A stretch of DNA of 64,000 bases. It comes from Bryopsis sp. KO-2023 (lineage: Eukaryota > Chlorophyta > Ulvophyceae > Bryopsidales > Bryopsidaceae). The notes beneath the pieces were generated by a model, which ran no database searches, had not been told where the DNA came from, and saw nothing but the letters and a program-made list of their open reading frames with translations. A program made the translations under genes and the position numbers. Below, piece after piece: positions 35,025-45,852 of the stretch; the stretch's first letter is position 1; each line of letters opens with the position of its first letter. The DNA lies in contig BSYQ01000001.1 of the NCBI GenBank assembly GCA_030272585.1, forward strand, positions 8,571,001 to 8,635,000. Direction: 5' to 3'.

Positions 35025-37611
35025 AATCGGCCGGGGGATGTTTTTTGTAGATATTTTTTTGGGCATCTTTATAAGAGGGGGGGGGGGGGGAGAAAATGGA
35101 GCTAGACATGGGGTTGGAATCGCCGGACAAGATCTGCATGCCGCCCATTAGAACAGAAAAGGCAATCGACATTCAGGAATTTTTATATTTGAGGTGTTTT
35201 TTCCCTGTTGAAACGTGGGACATTGGAAGCAAAGAAGTGATGTTTTCCAGTTTTTCCCTACTTTTCTGCTTGATGCGTTTTTTCGTTGCTTTTTGTGGTC
35301 CTATTTGCTTCTCGTAAATTCACACGAAAAAGTTGATGAATACTAAAAAAAGGCGCCTCAAACATTCTGTGTGAAAGATCTCCTCAAGTTTTACTGGTGG
35401 TTTTGCGACAAGGTTTTTGATTGTGAGAGTGTGGGTGTTCGAGTCAAGTCAATAATTTTTTTTTGCAAAAGTGTTGAAATCCTTTTTTGTGGTGGTAGAC
35501 CAAAAACCAAGGACCAAAAAAACAAAATGACAGCCCCAGGAACCTCACCAAAAATCAGAATGCATATTTGTACTACATATTTTTGATGCGAGGTGGGGGA
35601 GATTCAAAAACCGAAAAAAAAAACAAAAAAAAACAAAAAACAAAAACAAACAAAACAAAAACAGGATTGATGAATCCAATCAGCCATGAAAATCCAACAG
35701 CTTGGGCTGGGCAGCGATCGAGATATACTCCAGTGTGATGAGCGATAAGCATGTCTGTTCGATGGCTCCAAAAAGAGCTGCATAGATTGGAATTCCAAGA
35801 ATAAATTTACTTACTAGTTTTGAAAAAAGGGTTCAGCGATTGGGATGAGGGAGTTGCTGCTGGAATTGACGTCAGGTTTGATTCTGCGCTTTCTAACAAA
35901 ATTATGCAAATTATTTTTTAGTGTTTCTGCACAACATGTTTAGTCATCATTGTTTCCTCGAAGCTATTATTATTTACATCTTTTTGCCTTTGTTGTACTT
36001 GTATTTTTTAGAATTCGTTCACTTTCTTTCAGCAAACAATAACGACACCTGCCCATCCCCCCTCATTTCATCCCTTGTCTACATTTCATGCCCAATTTCC
36101 ACACAGAAATACCTTTTTTTGTCCCTGCAAACTCTCCCCCAAAGTTCTTGAAAACGTGATTTGAATATTTGCTGGTAGAGCCAGCAAATTTTAGCGAAAA
36201 AGATGTTGTGTCTGCTTTTCTTCACAATGTCTTTTAAGGAAGGGTGTGTTTTCTCTAATATACAGCAAGAGGGCAAAACGTTGCACGCCCATTTCAAACT
36301 TCATATTGGATTGCAGCAACATTCTTGTTTCAAGACGTTCAGCATACAATTACTGTGCATGTCTACGAAAATGTGGCAGTAAAATGAAAGGAAAGAGAAT
36401 GCAGTCCTCTTTTCCCCAAACTTTGGCACCCCTTTTTGAAAATTGAGCTGCAACCCTGCTCATTGGACATGAATTCGACTTCCAGAAAGTAATTTAAGAG
36501 AGGCCCACTGCACAATGCTATTCTGAGCAGAATAGGAAGGAACTGCAGAAGTGGTTTGAGCTACAGGTCTTCCCACCTCATTTAAAACTCAAAATTTGTA
36601 TGGTGACTGTGGTTTCCTCTTGGACAGAACAGTCCATTCTGTACATGTGGTTCCAATCTTAATCGAGATGAGGGTTGTAAATCTGAATCTCTGTTGGCAT
36701 AAGATTATTCTTGAGTGTATTGAATGTGTCTCCATTTTCAGCACTGTGGAAGGTTTTAATTCATTAAGAAATTCGGGGCAATGACCAGTTTTCTCTTCAC
36801 TGCACCCAATCGAATCAGCAATTTCTTTCTTGTGGTTAAAGAAATAGCCCACATTTGGTTTTCGCATTCACAAGTACGTTTTATAGCCATCCCAGACCGA
36901 ACCTCACAATAATGAGGAGATGCAAGGATGGGGAACCAAAATATATCTGAACTCTCGACACAATGATGTCAAAAAACATCATTTGAGGTCCAGAGAACAT
37001 GCATATTCCCCCCCCCCCCTCTCACACACACACCCTTCCCAAACAAAGCACAGTGGATCTGGTCTGTAACACGCCTATTTGCATTGGTGGCAGATGCTCT
37101 TTTCCAGCTTTGGGAAAAAACAAGCACTCTCAAAGCAAATAAATGGCCCAGGTCGAAAAATAGGAGGCCAACACAGGGGTGTGTGTCCACATCTGTTACC
37201 CTGATTTTGGAAATGTTTCTTCAGAGAGGGATATGTATGTACATCTGGAGTGAAGTTATAACTATAACTAATTAGTTAGTACAGAAATTGCATAATGGCA
37301 ATTGTAGAATCAAACATGAGAAAAATTCTGGCCCTCAAAGGGGACTCTGAACCGATGTATGATTATGTAATACTGTCACGTGTTCGCCCTGGCGGATTTC
37401 GGCGCAAGGTTGATACTTATTGTGGACCCAGCGATTCTTGCATCCTCGCTTTTTGTTTTCTTGCCTTCGGTGGTGCGTGTGTTCTTGCCTTCGGTGGTTT
37501 GTGTTCTCTTGCCTTCGGTGGTGCGTTTCCTATTGCCTCCGGTCTGTTTGCCTGCTTTCTCTGGTCGAGCGTCCAAACGATCGAGAGCTTGGACTTCGAA
37601 GATCATCTGAG
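35025..37611. other. Intergenic region, no gene seen
   Basis: About 2.6 kb with a G tract at about 35080-35092 and a poly-A run with interspersed C at about 35610-35660. Short frames exist but none is convincing. Near its right end lies a tandem TTGCCTTCGGTGGT repeat, listed separately. Confidence 0.5.
37458..37545 (+). repeat. Short tandem repeat in the 5' flank
   Basis: Three to four imperfect copies, 22-25 bases each, of a unit containing TTGCCTTCGGTGGT lie just upstream of the small membrane protein gene. They may be in its 5' UTR. Confidence 0.8.
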
Positions 37612-38743
37612 ATGTGCGTGGTGTGCCAGTATGTCGGCTGGGGGAGCTGCTCAGAGCGGTGAGTTCAGTTCTGTCAAGTTTATATTGTGTTGTTTGGTAC
37701 GCTGAGCGCGTTCTTTTGTCGAGGACAAAGTGTCGTAAGGTCGGGTTGCTGGCCGATTGGGCGATTGGAAATTTGTTTGATGCAAGCGTCGGAAAAACAA
37801 AACGAGAGTGAAAGACAGAGTCACGGGATCCTTCGCCTTGTTACCTTGTTTCTTTGTGTCTTTGTCTTTATGGTTTCCCCCTTTTGATCCGTCATCGATT
37901 TTTCCCTGTAGGTACCGCACGTTGGGATTTCTGGGAGTTCTTTCCTTGATCGTCTTGATCTTGGTCGTCGCCTTCTCCCGACGCGCGCCTTCTGGACCTG
38001 CCGAGAGTGAAGCCCCAATCGGATACGGAGAGGATGGCCTTTTTTACGGCGTCTACTACGGCCAATTGGCGATGAAGTATGCGAAGTTGAGCCCTGTAAG
38101 TATCTCTTTATATTCGTTCGACCCCTGAAAGTATAAACGACTCGACACCTTTTTAAATTACACTCCAAGAACGGGCAGTTGCTCGTCGAAACTATCGATC
38201 GTCGTCCCCACGCGACATTCCTTTAATTGTCGTGGTCGACAGCGAAATAGTGAGAAGAGTTTCGACCTCCTGCCAGAAACGAAGCCCAGTGAAGAGCAAT
38301 AAGGAAAAACCGAAAAACGTTTCTCTTGTGGGAAGCCTGTCGATTTTTAGTTCCTGTCGATTTTCTGTTTCTGTCGATTTCCAGTTCCAGTCGAATTTCC
38401 AGTTCCTGTCGATTTCCAGTTCCAGTTGATTTTCAGTCCCTGTGCCAGTGCTTGTTGATGCATGAAATTGGGCTGAGATGATGTAAAAGGATCCTTTGAA
38501 ATCCTCTGAACTGACCTTGTGTTTTTTTAATGTTTAAATCAGGTGTGCAAAGTTCCTTTCAAACGTGATTGGAAAGCGGTCTGCAAATGGGTAGCCATGG
38601 CGATTATCGTAGGACTTGTATTGGCATGGATGGAGCTTTGCTGGTTTGGACTTTTGGATGGCATCTTGGTGTCTATTGTGATTTCTTCGGCGTTCACGAT
38701 CGAGGCAGCTCAGTTGGCTCGGCGTGTTATACGCCGAATATAA
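37612..38743 (+). CDS. Small predicted membrane protein, unknown family
   Basis: Three exons, 37612-37658, 37912-38095 and 38543-38743, join with consistent phases (2, 0) to about 143 residues. One hydrophobic helix (LGFLGVLSLIVLILVVAF) follows a short Cys-rich N-terminus. After a hydrophilic loop with APIGYGEDGLFYGVYYGQLA come two close helices (VAMAIIVGLVLAWMELCWFG and LLDGILVSIVISSAFTIEAA) and a basic tail, RRVIRRI. The ATG at 37612 is chosen because it is the one whose phase joins exon 2. A nearby ATG at 37631 is out of phase. No known family is recognised, and membrane location is the only inference offered. Intron 2 contains a tandem repeat with many TTCCAG acceptor-like words. Confidence 0.6.
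38340..38440 (+). repeat. Intronic tandem repeat (GTCGATTTCCAGTTCC units)
   Basis: About six imperfect 16-18 base units lie within the second intron of the small membrane protein gene. Several units end in TTTCCAG and so resemble 3' splice sites. Confidence 0.8.
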
Positions 38744-39572
38744 AAAAAAAAAAATAGGGAGAAAGGGGAGGGAGGAAGCTTCATTTCATTTTTTTCAACA
38801 TTAGCACCATTGGGGTTCACTTTCGGTCATCCTCCTTCCCCTTTCTCTTACCACTCCTTTTCCTATACCGGGCAAAAAAAAAAAAAAAAAGCGGTGATAA
38901 AAAATGTGTCTGTCAGAAAATCAAAGTAAGTATTTGCCGCAGCCGCCCGGCACAACAAAGAGAAAAAAAAAAAAAAAAAAAAAAGCGGTAGAAAGATTTT
39001 GTTTGTCGTATAAAGAAAGTATGTATTTGCCGGAACCGCACGGCATAGAAAAAACCTTCATTTAATGGAGTGGAAAAAAAAGGGAAAAGAAATTTGGTAA
39101 ATGTCACAGAAAATGTATGTATGTATGTATGGGAAAAAAGGGAAGAGTCTAAAAAAAAAATGGGAGCGAAAAAGGGGTAAATGTCACAGAAAATTTTATG
39201 TATGGAAAAAAAAGGGAAGAGTGAAAAAAAGGGTTAATTTTCTGGACCAAAAAAAAAAAATTGGGGGTGGGGAAGAAAAAAACAGTGATTGGGAAGAACA
39301 ACTGCGAACTGTGAAATTGTGATAGATACGAGGAAGAAAATAGGGTCAGTAACACAAAAATATTTGTGTTTCCCAGTCTTGTCTTCTGATTTTCTCTTTG
39401 TCTTTTGAATGGGCAGCAAAATTGGTGCACATGGGTGCATGAAAAAGATGAAATTAAAAAATTATACAAGTTTTTCGATGATGTATCATGGCTTTTTTTT
39501 CTTTTGCTTGGGTTCCTTTGTTTTCCAGCAACTGATTTACAAGCATTGTCGAAGATAACGGGTTAAAATGCA

Positions 39573-39735
39573 GGAAAAATGCAGTTCAATAAAACAGCAT
39601 TTTTCGAGTGGAAAATTTTCAGGAAAGTTTTGTTATTGAAGTTCTGGAAAATTTGTGAAGGGCTGGGTTAGGAAAATGCAGTTTAATAAAACAGCATTTT
39701 CCTAGTGGAAAATTGTTAGGAAACTTTTATTATTA
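39573..39735. repeat. Duplicated about 65-base unit
   Basis: Copies at about 39573-39637 and 39671-39735 share AATAAAACAGCATTTT and GTGGAAAATT with a few differences, at a spacing of about 98 bases. Confidence 0.75.
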
Positions 39736-40012
39736 TGTGGAAGTATTGAAACTGATTTGGTTGCATAAATCAACCCTCTCAGCCCTTGGTTCACCTCAAG
39801 TTTTGAGGGGGGCAGATGAGGGTGGGAGGTTATGCCAAAGGAAAAAAAAAAGGCAGAATTAGAAAAAAAATTATGGAAATTAGATACAGAATTAGGTAGC
39901 AAAAAAAAAAGAGGAGATGGAGGGGGAGAAATGAAACTATATTTTGGACTGCAGTGGATGCGTATGAAAGCAAATCTGAACTGAAATCAATACATGACTG
40001 TGATTTTTGATT

Positions 40013-40175
40013 TTTGACTTTTGGATGCAGCGATTCTTCATTTTTGATTTTTGGATGCAGCGAATTCTTTTATTTTTGATTTTTGGATTCAATTCTTTAT
40101 TCTTTATTTTTTTATCCTTGGATGCAGCAGATTCTTTATTCTTTATTTTTTATTGATGGGCAGCAGATTTTTTTT
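40013..40175 (+). repeat. TTTTTGATTTTTGGATGCAG tandem repeats
   Basis: Five to six imperfect copies of a T-rich unit that usually ends in GGATGCAGC. Confidence 0.75.
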
Positions 40176-40350
40176 TATAGATGCGGCAGATTCTTCTTAA
40201 TGATTTTTTATTGAATTTCTGATGGATGCAGCGGATGAGCTTGAACAATATGGTTGAGAAATATTGGATTTTATGGCACAGAAAAAAGAAAAGGATATTT
40301 TTTGGGGAGTCTTTCTTCCCCCTTGAAACCCAGAAAAAATAGTGGACAGT

Positions 40351-40863
40351 TGATCATCACCAACCTCTGTTAGAATGAGGTCGGCGGTGATCGACCAGAA
40401 TCTCCAACTCAACATGGGTGGTTGATTGGGTAATGGGGGGAGTGGACAGGGGACAGAAGAGGTTGGGTCGGGGAAAAAAAAACTGGGATTTTCGGTGGAG
40501 ACCAAAAAAAAAACAAAAAAAAAAAACAAAAAAAAACAGGTTAATGAATGGACAAACAAAAAAGGAACTGGGAATTTTTATGGAAATATGGGAACCCCCG
40601 AAAAAAAGTTATTTGAAGGAAAAAAAAACGAACAAACTGGGAAATGGAGAGAGCAGAATTAAAGTGGGGATTCGTGAACAAATAAAAGAAAGTTCTCGGA
40701 CATTCGATTTTACGAAGATTGGATTTCTCTTTCTTTTTCTCTTTCTTTTTTTCTTCCCTCCAAAACCTAAAAAAGAAAGTGTCAAGTGCATGACCACCAA
40801 CCTCTATTTGAATGAGGTCGGCGGTGATGGACCGGGCAGCCCCACCTCAACATGGGTGGTTGA
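40351..40863. repeat. Diverged duplication containing a GAATGAGGTCGGCGGTGAT core
   Basis: Blocks at about 40351-40425 and 40791-40863 align over about 75 bases: both have ACCAACCTCT, then GAATGAGGTCGGCGGTGAT, then CTCAACATGGGTGGTTGA. The core is fully conserved while the flanks have diverged, including the poly-A-rich spacer. Confidence 0.8.
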
Positions 40864-41992
40864 GAAAGGTTTCGGGGGGAAGCGGAGAAAAACGCAACAG
40901 GGTAGGATCTGGTTTGATGCCTTTTTTCATTGAGGGTTTGCTGGCCTGGGATTATTTTACATTTATTGTGGGACATGGCCTTGGGGGGGGAGGGGGGGGA
41001 GTTTTTGAACAGGACTTTGGGTACATCTGGAGTGAAAGAAACTTCTGTTTGAAGGAGTATGGTTTTCAGGAGTAAATTCAGGTGTTAACAGGTGGATGAC
41101 TGGTCCAAAAAATGGAATGGCATATATTTGCATCCGACTTTTTTCAAGTGGATTACCAGGGTTTTTTTTGCCCAGAAAAAATGTTTGTATTTCTTGTGCG
41201 AGGACAGATGGTTGGTGTAATTCAACATTGTGTGGAGACTGCCTGTGGTTCAATAATGATACTTGTGCTGAACTCTCACAACAGCGTCACAGAACGACAT
41301 CCAGCTTTTTTTTTTCAGGCCTGGCTAACCCCCCCTCTCCCCTGTACAGTGTTTCATTTCCTCATTGGATTCTTGCAAACCAAAACAGTTTCTGGTGAGG
41401 TGTGACGTAGCCCTTAGAAATCACAATTCTACTCTGTTTTTTTCCACACCCATGGTGACAGATCGAACATATCCATTGGAAAGTCAAGGATGAATCAAAT
41501 CCAAGCACCAAGGTCCCCTCCAAAAAATACCACAACAATACTGGTCAATGCAAAGGATCTCCCAAGCAGTTGTAGGTTGCGTCAGAATGTAAAAATCATC
41601 GCTAATAAGTAACAAGACAATTATCGGGATCTACAAATATCCATCAAGTTCATGTCAGTTCCTCCGGTTTCATTAAAAATTTTAAGCATGCAAACAACTC
41701 CCCCCCTCCTCCTTCAAACAACACCTAAATCAAATCTTCTGGGCAATGTCCCAGATGAGATGTTAATGGCGATTTCATGGGATGGTGGTTTTGCGCGTCC
41801 GAATGCATCATCAGGGGGTGCATCCCTGTCGGAGGTCCTCCATAGATCCCTGATCTACCATCAGGGTAATTGATTCAACCAACCAAATTTAGAGATGGAA
41901 CAGTGAGGTGGAACCAGAAGGGAACAAACGTGCTGATGTGAGTTTTCCTTGGATGACAGAATAGGAGTATGTTTTCTTGCCTTCACCTTTTT

Positions 41993-42015
41993 TTTGGTGC
42001 TTGGTAAGCACCAAA
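41993..42015. repeat. Perfect 10-bp inverted repeat
   Basis: TTTGGTGCTT and AAGCACCAAA are separated by three bases. It could form a hairpin. No T run follows it. Confidence 0.8.
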
Positions 42016-42041
42016 TATATTCATTTGCATTAATGAATCCG

Positions 42042-42095
42042 CAGTAATGGGGACACGGTTTCGGAGTTCAGTAATGGGGACACGGTTTTGGAGTT
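42042..42095 (+). repeat. 27-bp tandem duplication
   Basis: Two adjacent copies of a unit containing GTAATGGGGACACGGTTT differ at one base. Confidence 0.85.
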
Positions 42096-42856
42096 CTTTA
42101 TAGGTGTTTCCGTCAGTAGAAAGGGACTATACTGCTGTAATTGGTTGGTGTCAGGATATCTGGATCATCAATGAGTTGCATTTGAAGATCAACTCATGGA
42201 TGGCATGCAGATTTTGTTCCAGTTTGTTGGGACGATTGAGATAAGGGGCAGTAGGAAAACAAAAAAAGTGGGGGAACCGGTCTTCTTGTCAAGTTTGATA
42301 CTGACATTTTGATTAAAGAGTGAGCAACAGTGCAATCCTTATTGTTTGTATTCGCAACTGTTGCAGGGTGCATGACTTTTGTCGAATGAGTGGGGTTGCA
42401 TGTGATATATTGTTCATTCGCCCAAATCCATGGGGTGGTGTCTCAAAGAAGGACAAAAAGCAACAAATAAAACCTGAGAGTGACGGTGAATTTTCAAATC
42501 ATGAGGAAGGGAAAAAAAAAAAACAAGACTTACATCCCAATGACTGCTATGGCACCATTTTCCATCCCCGAAATCATCCTTGAGTGGCATTCCACACTGG
42601 AGTGTGACAGCTTTTCCTGACCACCAACAACAGCAAGCACCACTCTTCCACTCACATTATTGCACCTTGCTCCATTTTTTTTTTCTAAAAAAAAAAGGTC
42701 ACTCCCCCCCTTGCGTCAGATTCTTCAGCGGGTCGGCAACTGTCAACCATTGCGTCACCCACCTGTACATCAAGCGTTGCAACATTACTCCACATCGGAA
42801 AAAAAACGTATATCTATATTTGCTGAATCTACTGGCAAATTTCTCAAGCAGACGTT

Positions 42857-44991
42857 TCAAGGGTCGATATGAAATGAAATAGGTGTTCTTGGAAGGGTTG
42901 TTTCTGTTCTCTCGGAAACCCACGTGTTTTGGCTCAGGATGGATGATGTGTTGGGCATGAATGGAGCAGTGCTCAGCAGCTGTAGCATTCTCAACCGCAA
43001 ATAGTCAGGGCTCAACAGCTCCTTGTTTCCTTCTGCCTCCATCAAAGCACTGCCGGAAAGAAAAAGTCAATCAAAGAGAGGAAATAATCAAATTTGTATC
43101 ACCAAAGTCAACCACTGGTAAAATCCTCCGATCCAGCTCAACCCCAGCTCCGGAGAAATAGAACGAACAATGACAGAAAATAGCTTACGATGTTTTTTGT
43201 GCTTCGGCGATGGCCTTTTCTCGTTCCAACATGATCATGTTTTCAAGTTTCTGAACCTCTAGCTCTATTTTCTTGTTCTCCAATCGATGTCGTAATAAAA
43301 CTCTCTCACGCTCTGCTTCCCTCCTCGCCTGAAACGTTCAACCAAAAATACAAGTATATTTGAAACAATTCCACAGTTTTGGTCCAAAATAAGAGTGAGA
43401 GTGGGGGTCCAGGAGAAAGAAAGAGTGAGAGGAGGCGTTTGGTGTATCGTGCTTTCCTTACTTCAACACGTACGTTTTTCTTTGAAAAGAAATGGACATG
43501 CAGATTCAAGTACATGTTCAAATGCCAAACCATTTTCACCCACTGGAAGGAAGCGCCAAATCCACAACAACTTCCTACTTGAGATCCCCCCCCCAAAAAA
43601 TAAAAAAATCCTCCATCAAAAAAGCATACCTCAGCGATCGTTTTCTCCAACTCATAAGCCCATTCGCTTTTCGACACCTTCAACTTCTCCTCGGCGGCAA
43701 CAGCTTTCAACCGGTGTTGCTCGACCTCTAGGAAATGACTTTCTATGAAACTGGGGACTTCGGGGATCCCCAGGTGAATATCGATGATGGTGAGGCCTGG
43801 AACGGTTTCTCTCAGCTTCCCAACCAGGGAATCATTCACACGATTTCCTAGCTGAACACAAAACATCACTCAGAAACATGACTTCAAAAACAAAACAAAA
43901 ACAACGAATATATTATACAGATAATTCTTGGACGGACCCCACCAGGGAAGCAACACACAAAAAAAGGATTGTAGTTACGCAACCAAACAACACCTCAAAA
44001 AAAATCATTTGTTGGAATTCTTTAAAAAAAAAAGACTTTTATTCTGCTTGGATTCTTTGTTGATGATCTTGTTCGTTGTGGAGTCCAGGCATGTCCAAAC
44101 CAACAAAAATAAATGGAGGGAAGAGAACCTACCTCCCTGAAGGTGTCGAAAATTTCGTGAATGTTCATGGCGATGCACCATGAGCTGATCTCCCTCCGAA
44201 TAAGTTTTCCCACCAATTTCGTGACGAAATTCTCTCCATACTTTTTTATTGTATCGTACAGATACTCTGGGTCGAGCTCATGCGTCACCTAACAAAAGGA
44301 ATACCAGAAAAATTAGCTTCTTTTTGGCCCCCAATTTTGGTGAATGGTGTGCAAAAGTAAAAGCCCAGTTTGAAGTTTCAGTTTTTCAGTGTAAAGCCAA
44401 TTGATGGATTCCATCCCCAATCCCAGCTGGTGATTTCATTTGTTCAGCAAGAACCCATATGCCAGAGAAGTTAAAAAGAGTTGTTTTGTTTTCTGTTGAT
44501 ATTCAGCTGGACTTACCTCCACTGTTTTCAAGGGAATGACGATTCCTCCTTTAATAGTGCAGCTGGTGTTCGCCAGCAAAGTCGTCTCCCGAACGATCGG
44601 TATGGCTTCATATCGATCGAGAAAAGGCACTCTCAACCGCAAACCGGGCTGACTTATCCTCGACAGCAAGGACCCCCCCCTCCAGTATACTCCAACGCTT
44701 CCCTGCGCACGCGAATCACGTCAATGCTTCCGAAGACATCCATCGCACAAGGAAACCAACTGAACAAACAGACGTCCGGGGAGAAATTAACGGAAACGAA
44801 GCTGATAAGAAAGAAAAGAACGACGCAAGAAAGGTCGCAAACAAGCGCCCAACCTCCGGGATAATGTGCAGAGATGTCTTCGTGAAAATGGCTGTGAGAA
44901 TTGCGAAAGTCGAGAAGGACAGCGAGAACTGAAACAAGGTGCCAAGAGGATCCCTTAACGCGAAATTGACTCTCGTCCGGGCGTCGGCCAT
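42857..44991 (-). CDS. Erlin-like SPFH (prohibitin-fold) protein
   Basis: Six exons, 44991-44854, 44702-44517, 44288-44133, 43851-43630, 43328-43189 and 43049-42857, join with consistent phases to about 344 residues, the length of erlin-1/2. A hydrophobic N-terminal segment (STFAILTAIFTKTSLHIIPE) leads into GSVGVYWRGGSLLSRISQPG, the family hallmark. The SPFH domain continues with NTSCTIKGGIVIPLKTVE and VTHELDPEYLYDTIKKYGEN, and VPGLTIIDIHLGIPEVPSFI precedes a long charged coiled coil. The tail has MEAEGNKELLSPDYLRLRM. Animal erlins form ring complexes in ER lipid rafts and drive degradation of IP3 receptors and sterol-regulated proteins. The same ER membrane topology is likely here, while client proteins are unknown. 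The last about 30 residues are specific to this protein. Confidence 0.9.
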
Positions 44992-45360
44992 TCCCAGCGA
45001 GAAGAGAGAATATCATAGCAGCTGCCAGTGTGCGCACAGAAAAACGCCTCGTCAGGCGAAGAGGGAAGCCCAGATAGGAACCCCTCTGTTTCGCACAGTC
45101 TGACTGTTGGAGGAAATCGTGGGGCATTTTTTAAATCAAGTCAAATCATGATTGCACACGGGAAAGCCTACCGGCTTTTAGAGCGATCGTCTTTGTCGTT
45201 TGATTCTTGATCGAGGGTAGACACAGTATTGGGTTTGAGGTTGATGGATTGTGGCCATAAATACGGATTTGTGTAATCAGCTTTTATTGCGGAAAAAAGG
45301 TCGAAACCCGTCCAAAAAAACAATCAGAATCTCCAAAAAACAAACAAAACAAAACAAACC
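44992..45360. other. 5' flank of the erlin-like gene and insertion target
   Basis: Holds the upstream region of the minus-strand erlin-like gene. Its right end is an AAACA/CAAACC-rich simple sequence into which the LTR element inserted. Confidence 0.5.
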
Positions 45361-45824
45361 TGTTGTGAAAAGGGCAATTAATAGGAAGAAGGGGATTAAT
45401 GTTGTGAATATGAATAGTGGCAGTGGGAACTTTTATTAGGGGGAATGGGAGGGATTCGAACAGAAAGAGTGAACGAAATATGAACGATCAGTCATAAGCG
45501 CAATGTAACGGCGCAGCAGTTATAACTGTAAGCTGCGCCGTTTCAGTTGCCGTTTCAGCGAAAGAGTTTTGGCGGGGACGACGAACGGTCGCGCGCCAGA
45601 AACTCGCAAGCAGTGAAAAGAACAGAGTTGTATCCTTGTAAACGAACACATTTACAGCGAGTCGCTAGAACAAAGCTTGTACTCGAGCGGTGTTCCAACA
45701 AACGGTTGAGAGTGTGAGAGTGAAACGACGTCGAGTGGACGTCTGTAACGGAAACCCATCGCAGGAGAGTCGACTGACGTGAGACGTCGTGTGAGATGGG
45801 CGGAGTTATGAGAACAACACAACA
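45361..45824 (+). repeat. 5' LTR
   Basis: 464 bp, TG...CA ends. It contains an 11-bp perfect stem, AACGGCGCAGC with GCTGCGCCGTT (45507-45517 and 45532-45542), around a 14-base loop. No obvious TATA box or AATAAA is seen. The ATG at 45796 lies in this LTR, in frame with Gag. Confidence 0.96.
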
Positions 45825-45842
45825 TGGTTTCGGAGCCGGAAA
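45825..45842 (+). promoter_or_regulatory. Primer-binding site
   Basis: TGGTTTCGGAGCCGGAAA begins immediately after the 5' LTR. TGG is the complement of a tRNA 3' CCA end, as expected for minus-strand priming. I could not name the tRNA; it is not the initiator-Met type used by many elements. Confidence 0.8.
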
Positions 45843-45852
45843 GATAGGGAGA

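Larger units (their letters stand above)
38744..42856. other. Long intergenic region with several local duplications
   Basis: About 4.1 kb without a supported gene. A paired motif with GTATTTGCCG and CGGCA occurs at about 38929 and 39018. A pair with GTAAATGTCACAGAAAA occurs at about 39098 and 39178. Larger duplications are listed separately. Poly-A runs are common. Open frames such as those at 41096-41405 lack homology. Confidence 0.5.

Noticed and set aside
41096-41405. Two overlapping plus-strand frames of about 100 codons
   Set aside because: Cys-rich but without a domain pattern; both overlap in different frames and lie among simple repeats.
45130-45350. Alternative erlin start at 45127 in another frame
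   Set aside because: That frame does not match the SPFH family across the first intron, whereas ATG 44991 joins in phase to the GVYWRGG motif.
45796-45852. Gag start at the ATG inside the 5' LTR
   Set aside because: Translation would run through the primer-binding site. The next in-frame ATG at 45853 lies just after it and starts a leader-like segment.
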